Shown: in pieces, positions 42,471-50,890 of the stretch
How positions within the stretch are numbered: the stretch's first letter is position 1
Layout of the letters: every line of letters starts with the position of its first letter
DNA from: Lepidostoma basale
Taxonomy: Eukaryota; Arthropoda; Insecta; Trichoptera; Lepidostomatidae
DNA length: 64,000 bases
Direction: 5' to 3'
NCBI GenBank assembly: GCA_022606425.2
Contig: JAHDVF020001229.1
Span: 868,001 to 932,000 of the forward strand
Notes under the pieces: model-generated
Told to the model about the DNA's origin: nothing
Database searches by the model: none
Seen by the model: only the letters and a program-made list of their open reading frames with translations
Translations under genes and position numbers: made by a program

Positions 42471-42737
42471 CAGACAGTTACCAGTATCAGTTACAATCCA
42501 TGTGGCAGAAATGCTGGAACACCAACCAGTCGCTAGTCCACAACCTGAGATTCCGCGAGCGCGGGCCGCTGAAGTCCTGGCGCCCGGAGACCATGGCGGA
42601 GGCCATCTTCTCCGTGCTGAAGGAAGGACTATCTCTGTCCCAGGCCGCCCGCAAATACGACATACCATATCCGACATTCGTGCTGTACGCCAACCGGGTC
42701 CACAACATGCTGGGACCAAGCGCCGATGGCGGAGCAG
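42471..42737 (+). CDS. bab: bab exon encoding the psq DNA-binding domain
   Basis: 267 nt: 2 bases complete GCA (Ala), then 88 codons, then one base (G) carried to the next exon. The protein begins DSYQYQLQSMWQKCWNTNQS. The pipsqueak helix-turn-helix follows: GPLKSWRPETMAEAIFSVLK, LSLSQAARKYDIPYPTF, VLYANRVHNMLGPS. This block is almost invariant among insect bab proteins and binds DNA. The donor GCAG/GTATTG is acceptable. The acceptor is a tandem CAG/CAG, so one Ala may be included or skipped. The exon is markedly GC-richer than the surrounding intron, as expected for coding sequence. Confidence 0.93.
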
Positions 42738-43704
42738 GTATTGATAAATCCTTTGATTTAAATAATATCTCAATATAATCACTTCATGTTGCAACTTTGC
42801 GATTGCGATGAAAATCTTTAATCACGTTTACAGCATTTTTGCGACAGCATTTTGAGCGATAACATTATAATATCAATATATTGAAGTCATTATACAATTT
42901 AAGCGATCTAAATTGACTATATAATTAAACTGATGCGCAAAATTTTTGTTAATTTATAAGTTAAAGGCGTGTATATTTTTATAAACTTACAATATAAAAT
43001 TAAGTAATTTTTTTTAAACTAAATAATTTGAATGATTTGAATCTGCATTATTATATACACAACTTATCAACTTTTCTTTAATATTCCAAAATTATAAATA
43101 AAAAATCGGACTATTTTTTCCCAAGTGTGGCTCTGTGTCTGTTACAAAGTGTCATGAAATATTAAAGTTTTTTTAGCAGACTATTTAAATCCCCCTTTCG
43201 TGACATTAAAAAAAACTTGACAGCTATTTATATTCCGCTGCATTTTGAGGAATAATTCATAACCTCATTTTCTGAATACATATAGAATCATCGACAAACG
43301 GCACTGTTTTATTCAGTGCGGCTCGAACGGGCCTTTTTTAAAACTATGCATATACCCAAGTGTATTTGTATGAAAAAGTACATATTCGTTTTAATGTTCG
43401 ATAAGCAAGTATGCATTTAACCCACTGTTGTTAAATATATGCATTATCCATATAATAATGAATTCCTTTTTGATATGTCTTATCCGTTTGCAGTAATTAC
43501 GATACATTATGCATAAAATATATCTGTTTATAATTGTTTAACAATGGCATTTTACTATTAAACTGTAACGATGTAGTATTGCGGCATATTTTCAACGTCT
43601 TTGACTAACCTAAATGTACCTCAAGTTCCAACAGTTAAAAAAATATATAAACCATTAGTTTCCAACCTTTTTATAATAACCACCACTTTTTCACCTTTTC
43701 TTAA

Positions 43705-43800
43705 AATAGATTGACTCACCGCCCCCTTTTTCGAAAATAGATTGACTCACCGCCCCCATTTCGAAAATAAAATGACTCACCGCCCCATTTTTCAAAAGTA
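43705..43800 (+). repeat. three copies of a ~33-bp unit
   Basis: ATTGACTCACCGCCCCCTTT TTCGAAAATAG repeated three times with small changes. It may be the end of an unidentified DNA element. Confidence 0.7.
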
Positions 43801-44362
43801 AAAAAAAAACACCGATTCGTGTTCTTGAAATCTATAATGTATGTACTATTTTCTGTCATAGCCCTATTTTTTAAATAGTGATACGATGGTACCCCTCTTA
43901 GGTGAAATTTTCTTTGTTATATCTAGAAAAACAAGTAGAGATATTTAAAATTACTTTAAAACATATCAGCATATTTGTGTACTAATTTATGTGTGATATT
44001 ATATTACATAAAAACATAATTATAATAAATAGTGAGAGCTGAGCTTGATCTATTTTTTTTATATATTTGGTGTCACTGTTATTATTATTTAAGCAAACTG
44101 TTATAGATACGGGTTCATAGATCAAAAACTCTATCTTAGATCTCTTGAACGTCTTCTGTTAGGCAGTCACGACCCTGATAGGACCACTGATATAAACTAT
44201 AAGATAAAATTGATCATTTTTTAAAATGTATATAAATTAAACATGTTTTTTTTAAATACTTGTGTGCCTCATCAATAGCTGAAGATAATGCTGTTTTATT
44301 TGCACAATCACGACTTCCTTTTCCTTCATCCATCTATTATATTATCAACACCACACTCGATT

Positions 44363-44851
44363 ACAGAAATATTTTTCGGGGTGAAACCGTGTTCCCTCTC
44401 GTCAAGCTCCACCAACGTTTCGGAGGCCCTTGCGGCCTCCATCATCAGGGTGTTAGAAATTCGGCTATTCATAACTTAGAATATATTAAGAAATGGCGAA
44501 AAAGAAAAATATAAGTAGATTATGAAAGATAATAATATATCTATGAAATCAGAAGAAAAAATTAAATCCGAATCTAAATAACTCAGAAGAAAAAATAATA
44601 ATACAAGATATAAGTAACAAAGAGAACCTAGACTCAAAAGAAAATACAAGATATAAGTAACAAGGAGAAACTAAAAACTCAAAAGAAAATACAAGATATA
44701 AGTAACAAAGAGAAACTAGACTCAAAAAACAAGACAACAAATAAATACAATAAAGCAAGAGAATAAAACAAAGTTAGGTACAACCGAATACCTGAAAAAT
44801 TCACCCCGAAAAATATTTCTGTATATGATAACCGTGGAAATTTACGTTCTT
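44363..44851. mobile_element. foldback element with internal tandem repeats, family 2
   Basis: A 23-bp perfect inverted repeat at 44363-44385 / 44800-44822 (ACAGAAATATTTTTCGGGGT GAA). A 13-bp direct repeat ACCACACTCGATT at 44350-44362 and 44852-44864 brackets the element and is a plausible target-site duplication. Inside are 44417-44448, whose minus strand reads CTGATGA, T, GGAGGCC-loop-GGCCTCC, GAA, ACGT, T, and ~43-bp tandem repeats (AAGATATAAGTAACAAAGAG..) at 44600-44740. Inverted ends plus internal tandem repeats is the same plan as 60280-61310. Confidence 0.75.
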
Positions 44852-45069
44852 ACCACACTCGATTGTTTATTTGCCGTAGTAAAAAGATCCATTTAAATAA
44901 ATCAAATATTTAAATGGGTTGTAATTTCATGAAGGGTCTTATGAACTAAAGTAGAATAACAAGAATAAAAAACTTTACGGTTTATATATTACAAAGAAAG
45001 ATTAAATTTGAAAACTTAGACTTAAACTAAAAAAAAAAAACAGTTTTAACTATAATAAAATCATAGAAA

Positions 45070-46005
45070 TATTAAAAAATATATTAGGTTAGGTTTAATT
45101 TACACTATTATTATGGTAGGGTATTGTTTGAAATATAGTGGTCAAATGTCACAAATGTTGGATTAGGCTAATTTTCACCATTATTCGGGTCGGGTTAGGT
45201 TGGAGATCTAGAGTTAAAATGTCATATACTCGTATATTGGGTAAGGTTTATGTTTCACCATTATTATGGTCGTGTAAGGTTAGTAATCTAGTGTTAAAAT
45301 GTCACAGTTATTGGATTAGGTTAATGTTCACCATTATTAGAGTCGGGTTAGGTTGGAAATCTAGAGTTAAAATGTCACAAATGTCGGGTTAGGTTAATTT
45401 TCACCGTTATTATGGTCAGATTTGGTAGGAAATCTACAGTTGAAATGTCATGGATTTTGGGTTAGGTTTAATTGATCCCGTTTTTGGGGTCGGGTTAGGT
45501 TGGAAAAGCGTTAAAATTCGTGGATGTTGAGTTAGGTTTAAGTTTCACCGTTATTAAGGTCAGATTTGGTTGGAAATCTACAGTTAAAATGTCATGGATG
45601 GTTGGGTTAGGTTAATTTTAAACCGTTATTTTTTATTTTTTTATTTTTTTTAAGAATAACACCAATGATTTTAATCAATGATATTAGAATTTATTTTACA
45701 ATCTTCAATGTGAGTAGAAAATATCTCATTATTATGAAGAAGGAATCTGGTCGTATCCAGGCTCGAACCCATGTCCCCTTGATCAGAAGCCAAGCGTTCT
45801 ATCCCCTAGACCACCACCCGATTAGGGTGGGATTATTGGGATCGGGTTAGGTTGGAAATCTAGAGTTAATTCACAGATGTTGGGTTAGGTTTAATTTACA
45901 CCTTTTATAAGGGTTGGGTTAGGTTGGAAATCTAGAGTTCGTTCACCGATCTTGGGTTAAGTTTAATTAACACCTTTATTAGGATTGGATTAGGTTGGAA
46001 ATCTT
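45070..46005 (+). repeat. bab: ~72-bp minisatellite, split by a SINE
   Basis: About ten units with consensus GGGTTAGGTTGGAAATCTAG AGTTAAAATGTCA..TTCACCATTATTATGGTC. Anchor words lie near 45191, 45274, 45345, 45418, 45490, 45560, then 45840, 45906 and 45984 after a SINE insertion at 45630-45823. The last unit ends 90 bp before the exon 3 acceptor. GGTTAGG resembles arthropod telomere TTAGG only superficially, within a much longer period. Confidence 0.85.
45630..45823 (-). mobile_element. tRNA-derived SINE, family 1, inside the minisatellite
   Basis: Minus strand: head GGGTGGTGGTCTAGGGGATA GAACGC and B box GGGTTCGAGCC, body through CCAGATTCCTTCTTCATAAT to an A-rich end. It interrupts the repeat array, so the array is older than this insertion. 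Confidence 0.85.
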
Positions 46006-46095
46006 GAGACAGGAAGGTTAGGCTAAGAGCGAGGCTAAGAGCGACAAGCGAGGGAAGGCCGCCCGCACTGAACTCAATGGGGCGTGACGTTACAG

Positions 46096-46253
46096 AGTTG
46101 CGGCCCAAGGGGCGCGGCCGCCCGCAGCGCATTCTGCTGGGCGTGTGGCCCGACGAGCACATCCGCGGGGTCATCCGCGCCGTGGTCTTCCGCGACTCGC
46201 ACAGCGCCCATCACATCAAGGAGGAACCGCTGCCGGCCTATCCGCCTATCACA
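46096..46253 (+). CDS. bab: bab exon encoding the AT-hook block
   Basis: 158 nt: AG completes GAG (Glu), then 52 codons. It encodes LRPKGRGRPQRILLGVWPDE and HIRGVIRAVVFRDSH, then an acidic/proline-rich end (IKEEPLPAYPPIT). GRGRP is an AT-hook core; this AT-hook block next to the psq domain is a signature of bric-a-brac and contributes to binding A/T-rich DNA. Donor ACA/GTAAGT is strong, phase 0. The start rests on phase and homology, since TTACAG/AG has almost no pyrimidine tract. The frame stays open upstream to about 46011, so the true 5' edge could lie earlier, but only 46096 joins exon 2 in frame with a clean AG. Confidence 0.88.
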
Positions 46254-46328
46254 GTAAGTGTCCACTCCATATTATTGTAACAAAGTGTCATTTTTCAAAT
46301 TCATCAATAATAATTTTTAAAAATTAAT

Positions 46329-46455
46329 AGGGGTTCTAGTACCAACCCTTATATATGGAAGTGACGCTTGGAGTTGGCAGAAGAAGGATGAAATTAAGAT
46401 AAATGCCGTAGAAATAAGATCACATAGAAGAATGTGTGGATAACAATGTATGATA
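46329..46455 (+). pseudogene. LINE family A, upstream RT-end fragment
   Basis: + strand: GVLVPTLIYGSDAWSWQKKD then INAVEIRS.RRMCG. It covers only the part that lies upstream of the C-terminal tail in other copies and lacks the tail, so it is a deletion remnant. Confidence 0.65.
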
Positions 46456-46750
46456 AAATTATTTATTTATTTATTTATTTACACAACACATCGCCTCTTT
46501 GCGAGAATAGCGTGTTATCTCGAAAAATTTAAAAATGAAACTCTTTCCCTTATAAAATCTCTGTTTTTCACTTCAAAAATACCAAGTTTTTGTGGAAAAT
46601 AAAGTTGAACACGGCGGATTTGATTATCGAATAAAAAAACACTTTTTTCACAATGTCACGTTATTCTCTATATACTAATAAAAAACAATTAAACATTTAA
46701 TTATAATAATTCACATACACATCAATATATGGCTACATTTTGTTCACATA

Positions 46751-46903
46751 TGTATTAAGTAGCCAATCTATCGCCATTTTAGAGTCACGTGAATTCTAGA
46801 TCAGACCAATAACAGTGTAAGAATGACACTGCCATCTCGGGAATCGAACCCGGGACGTTCGGTGTGGCAGTCATAGCTATTGCCACTCTGCAACGAAGGT
46901 CGT
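46751..46903 (-). mobile_element. tRNA-derived SINE, family 2
   Basis: Minus strand: a weakened A box (GCAGAGTGGCAATAGC) and B box GGGTTCGATTCCC, then CAGTGTCATTCTTACACTG and CACGTGACTCTAAAATGGCG. The B box is the best preserved of the three copies. Confidence 0.8.
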
Positions 46904-47639
46904 CAATTTATATCATTACATACGTAACACTTTTATTCAAATGTTCATATTTTAAATTATAATATAAACGCGATTGTTCAATTGCTTTCAAGATATTTTT
47001 ATTTATATAAAAACACTATTGTAATTTTTTTTTCTCCAGCGCTACAACCCTTGGTGGGTTTAAGCACTCCAAGAAACGAATTTCTTGATGTGTTGGTAAC
47101 GTTGATTGTTTTACGAGGTTAGGTTGTTGGCCTAACGCCCAACCCCCTTACTACGAGGACTTTGTATTATTTGTGATAAATTGCTTTCAAACCCTTTTCT
47201 CCTATTTTTCATGGATCCATAAGCTGATGTTAATTGAATTTAATTTAGTTTTTCTTAATCATAAATAGAATATCTTGTCTTATAAATGGTTAATACTTAA
47301 TGGATAAATAAATTATGTAGAAATGAGTAAAGCAACGGGAAACTACCACATTAAAAACCCCAAGTGGCATCCCAAGAACCAGAAAAGATGTTTATAGAGT
47401 TTTTTGCAAAACAATCCCTAGGATTGAAAAATAAAATCTATAAAAAAGATGCCCGCAATTGTGGTCCACTACCTAACCTCAAGCATCCTAAAATACATCA
47501 TTTTAGGTTGATTTAGTCTTCCAAGCCAATCGGCAATATGGCTAGCCGAGTCCACAAAGTAGCAAGTCGCCAATCTATCTATTCTATCTAACAAATTATT
47601 TTTGTCAAACCCCACAAAAAAATACAACTTCAATAATCA

Positions 47640-47770
47640 TTTTCTCTGAGATCTTAGATACCATAATATGTCTGTGTCTCTTTGTATCTTGTTCAAACTA
47701 CTCTGAAGATGGAGTCAGCAACAATATCAGAAACGTCGGTCCAAGATCTCAGAGAATGTAATTTCACCAA
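47640..47770. repeat. foldback remnant with GAAACGTC core
   Basis: TTCTCTGAGATCTTAGAT near 47642 and AAGATCTCAGAGAATGTAA near 47741 are inverted ends. Inside: CTGAAGATGGAGTCAGCAAC and CAGAAACGTCGG. Confidence 0.55.
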
Positions 47771-47843
47771 TCACGCACTTACTTGCCATGTTAAGTAACT
47801 AAGTAACCTTTCTTTTTTGGTTCTTTTCTTCTAGGGAGTTCTA

Positions 47844-47881
47844 GTGGAGGAGCAAAAACCTGGAGGCTTTTGCTCCTCCAC
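47844..47881. repeat. perfect 14-bp hairpin
   Basis: GTGGAGGAGCAAAA, 10-base loop, TTTTGCTCCTCCAC. It is single in the window; could be structured intronic RNA or a MITE core. Confidence 0.7.
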
Positions 47882-48349
47882 ATGTCAGAAACCTCTATCT
47901 TAGGTGTTGTTGTTGGATATTGTTTGAGATTAAGTAGTGATTGTAACTAAACCACACTCGAGAAATTTATTTGAAAGCTGGTTATTATTATACAAAGGTG
48001 ATAAGCGTTTTAAACTTAAAATACAGAAGATGAGAAAAAACTGTTTTTAGTTACGTCATATACCACAGGTGGCATCTTTAGGGTGATGTTTGAACTACAC
48101 TATATTATGCAATCACTTTACACCTTTACAGTTATTATCCTTTATGTTTATCACCAATTGAAATCAAAAGCTCATTTTTGACTTTTTTGATACTTAGCAT
48201 AAGGTCCCCCTCAATTTCCTTTCATCGGATGGAGTAAAACATTTGTTAACTAAAAGAACAGTTGTTTCGCACAATCTTTACAATTCTAACAATATTTTGT
48301 TTTTCCCGTTATTTTTGTATTTGAAATCAAAAGCTTATTTTTGTTATTT

Positions 48350-48482
48350 TATTTATTGTTTCTTGAACAATGGTTTAAAACTCAATTTTAAATAAATAAT
48401 ACGAATGAAAACGTTTGCTTTCTAGAAGTTTTAAAATAATTTATGGAAATGACGTATTTCGCAAATCTAAGGCATTATCTTC
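48350..48482. repeat. foldback family 4, one half
   Basis: TTTATTGTTTCTTGAACAAT, then AATACGAATGAAAACGTTTG and CTTTCTAGAAGTTTTAAAAT, then ATTTCGCAAATCTAAGGCATT. Confidence 0.65.
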
Positions 48483-48483
48483 T

Positions 48484-48703
48484 TCATCTTCTTGAGCCTG
48501 TTGTGGCCGACCACTCCTGGACGTAGGCCTCCTCGCGTATTTTCCACTCTCCTCTATCCTGAGCAATCTGCATCCAGACACTTCCCGCACTCTTCCGGAT
48601 ATCATCGCGCCAACGCAACTGTAGGCGCCAACTCAACGCTTTGCCGTTCACGGGCACCAGCACAGCAGTCGCGTTGTCCACGAGCGATGCAAGGCATTAT
48701 CAC
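48484..48703 (-). pseudogene. RTE-like LINE 3' end
   Basis: Minus strand open for 65 codons: LSWRLQLRWRDDIRKSAGSV then WMQIAQDRGEWKIREEAYVQ and EW. The RW.DDI.K.AGS.WM..AQDR..W...EAYVQ(E/Q)W pattern is the hallmark of Lepidopteran RTE-type ORF ends. It is 5'-truncated. Confidence 0.8.
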
Positions 48704-48900
48704 ATAATAATAATAATAATAATATAATAAATTGGAAAATTTATAGAGCGCCATTTTTATGCTGCACCTGACGTAGTCGATCAGCCCTTCCTGTCAGGAA
48801 ACGATAATTTGAAAAGGTGCGTTTTGAGTCTCGATCTTAACTCTGATTGATTCTCAATGCACTTAAAGTCTGCTGGAAGATTGAAGATGCACATAATAGT
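48704..48900 (-). pseudogene. L2/CR1-like LINE 3' terminus
   Basis: Minus strand: FPADFKCIENQSELRSRLKT HLFKLSFPDRKG, stop, then AATGGCGCTCTATAAATTTT CC and an (ATT)n tail. Nearly identical to the end of 12905-13440. Confidence 0.8.
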
Positions 48901-49000
48901 AAAATTTGATAATGACTTATAAAGGCGAAACATGAAATTCCCGTAAATTATAATTAAACATCCAGGAAGCAGATGTTTTCATTCGTATTAATGACTTTTT
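48900..49000. repeat. foldback family 4, half, abutting the last bab intron acceptor
   Basis: TTGATAATGACTTATAAAGG CGAAACATGAAATTCCCGTA then GCAGATGTTTTCATTCGTAT. It ends ~60 bp before exon 4. Confidence 0.65.
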
Positions 49001-49061
49001 TTGTTTGTTGTTTATTATTATTTTTCCTTTTTAAACTTCTTTAAAAATAATGCGGTTGCAG

Positions 49062-49361
49062 GACGCCATGGCCCTGCAGACTTACGGGAACGGAGGCGAC
49101 GGGGGGCTGTCCCCGGGGAGCGCGGCCGCCGCCGCCGTGGCCGCCGTGGCGCACGGCCTGCGCCGCCAGGCCTGCGGGCTGGCGCGCCCGCCCGCCTCGC
49201 CGCTGGGCTCGCCCGGCCCGCCCACCTCGCCCGGCGCGCTGGGCACGCCGCTGTGCTCTCCGCCGCCCACCGGCCTGGCCCTGGAACCGCCCAACGGCGA
49301 GTGCTTCCGCCCCTTCGTCACTCCGCCGCGCGACTCGCACTTCCGCGAGGACATGGAATAG
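49062..49361 (+). CDS. bab: last bab exon, low-complexity C-terminus and stop
   Basis: 300 nt, 99 residues plus TAG, phase 0 in. Protein starts DAMALQTYGNGGDGGLSPGS, then an alanine run (AAAAAVAAVAHG), then a Pro/Ser/Gly-rich region (ASPLGSPGPPTSPGALG, LCSPPPTG) and ends FVTPPRDSHFREDME. GC is very high compared with the AT-rich surroundings. Such Ala/Pro-rich tails are typical of bab and may act in transcriptional repression (inference). A different frame is also open to 49615 from an upstream ATG, but only the chosen frame continues the exon 3 reading. Confidence 0.85.
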   Translation, partial: DAMALQTYGNGGDGGLSPGSAAAAAVAAVAHGLRRQACGLARPPASPLGSPGPPTSPGALGTPLCSPPPTGLALEPPNGECFRPFVTPPRDSHFREDME

Positions 49362-50890
49362 GACCCCCGCCCGCTCGCTTGTCAGCCGCTCCGAGCGCGG
49401 CTCTGGACTGCCGCCAAGAATCCTCGAAAAGGACCGCCACGCGCGCAGATTCTTCAATGTCCCAAATGAATTGGTCGCCCGTCTTCGCCTCTATCAACAT
49501 AAAAAAACGTGTCTCAAACATGCGAGTCACATCATACATATTTAAAAAAGATTGGGCGAAATATTTATTATTTATGAAAATTTACGTAGGTGTAAATTTT
49601 GATTATTTAAATTGATGTGCTTGTTTCTAGGTGTTATTACATTACCTTTGAATAAGTGTGTTTACTATAACCCGTCGATGTTCAGGAATCTGGCGAGGGA
49701 GCCGGACCCGGCTCCGGTGGTATCAAAGTATTCTGTTCATATATTCTCTTGGACCGTTGATCAAATCGTCTTAGTTAATAGTCCAACCTACTGCATAAGT
49801 CTAACCTAGCATTTTATCATCCATCATGTAAATCAAAATTGTATCTTTCGGCCAGTTTAAAAAAAAAGACTGTTGGGTATACATTAGTTTCCATAGTAAA
49901 CCTACTCTAATGAATATTATCTCTAAATGTATAAGTAGGTAAAGTACTACCGTGGACGTAGATAGATATATGTTATATTAATGTGATCATAGTTCTTCAT
50001 ACTCCATCCTCCCATCGCTCGGCTAGTTATGTTAAGTCACCTTCATTTTGTTCATCTCTCTTTATGTTTAAACTTGCATACCTCTCTTATCTTGTTCCAA
50101 TATTGTAGTCACTACGAGGTTAATTAATTGTTGACTAATTTGTTTCATTTTATATGTTTGACTATTATTTTAGTAGTACTATTCTATTTTGCTTGAATCC
50201 TGTTTTTATGAATTACGGCTTAGTGTTAGCAGGCAGTTGGAACCTTGTTCTGGAAGGACGTTTCTTCTCGTGTATGCAGTTGCACGCCAACTTATTTCCT
50301 GCGCTGATCCTCCCGGCTACTTCCGTCGGGACGAGCGTTATTTTCTCGATTCCATTATCAGCCCAAGTCCCCCGGACGGGCGTAGCATAGGTTACGATGT
50401 GTGTTAAATGTTCGAGTGTGTGTGTTAGTGGCCTGAAGAGTGCCACTCTGTAACTTGTAAGCTGTTCGGCTTAAGTAATTTTTATTGTTGAAATATTTAT
50501 GTGTACATTGTATAGTTGAACCACGATCCAAGGAGACGAACGTGTTAGCGAGTTCCGTTGCAGTAGACACGGCGCTGAAGGCGTAGGGCTTCGCAACTTC
50601 AATTCAGATTATTTGCTAATAGCTTTATACTAAAGGCCCCGCATCGGAGGGGGCCGGCAGCCAGGGCGGCGGCTGCCCGCCGTACCTCGCCCCCCTGGAG
50701 GCTAGTGCGGGGCGCTAACTATATCTAATTAATCTCAAATGTATGTTAATTATGACGTAGACTAACGATACTGAATATAATTATCGATAATGCATGTCTT
50801 TTGGAGCTAAGAATACAGATATACGTGTAAAGAAAGTAACTTTTAAGAATTATTTTGAGAAATAAAAAAATTCCAGTTAGAAATAAATGT
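49362..50890 (+). other. bab: bab 3' UTR (putative) with two AATAAA signals
   Basis: After the stop, sequence is repeat-poor. The first AATAAA hexamers are at 50861-50866 and 50882-50887; no earlier one was seen. Another lies at 51368-51373. The true poly(A) site is unknown, and bab transcripts in other insects have long 3' UTRs. Confidence 0.45.
50635..50715 (+). other. GC-rich island within the putative 3' UTR
   Basis: About 80 bp of very GC-rich DNA (GGAGGGGGCCGGCAGCCAGG .. TGCCCGCCGTACCTCGCC) in AT-rich surroundings. It can form several GC stems (for example GGCGG/CCGCC). It may be a structured RNA element or a diverged coding block. No frame is convincing. Confidence 0.4.

Larger units (their letters stand above)
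42738..46095 (+). other. bab: bab intron
   Basis: 3,358 bp. Contains a ~33-bp repeat (43705-43800), a large foldback element (44363-44851) and a minisatellite interrupted by a SINE (45070-46005). 42740-43640 is plain AT-rich DNA. The acceptor before exon 3 lacks a pyrimidine tract. Confidence 0.8.
46254..49061 (+). other. bab: bab intron
   Basis: 2,808 bp, with inserted elements listed separately. 46960-47640 includes an unclassified GC-richer block (CTCCAGCGCTACAACCCTTG). The acceptor is AATGCGGTTGCAG/GAC. Confidence 0.8.

Noticed and set aside
42439..42794. Other open frames over the psq exon
   Set aside because: Shadows of the psq frame; no domain in those translations.
45138..45392. Repeated open frame in the TTAGG-rich array
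   Set aside because: The frame is an artefact of the ~72-bp minisatellite (repeating VGLGWRSRVKMS); not a gene.
45070..46005. Interstitial telomere repeat because of GGTTAGG words
   Set aside because: The TTAGG motif is not in tandem by itself; it is one word inside a ~72-bp period.
49001..49615. Arginine-rich 204-codon frame over the last bab exon
   Set aside because: Wrong frame of a GC-rich exon; only the frame ending at 49361 continues exon 3 in phase and carries the expected Ala/Pro-rich tail.
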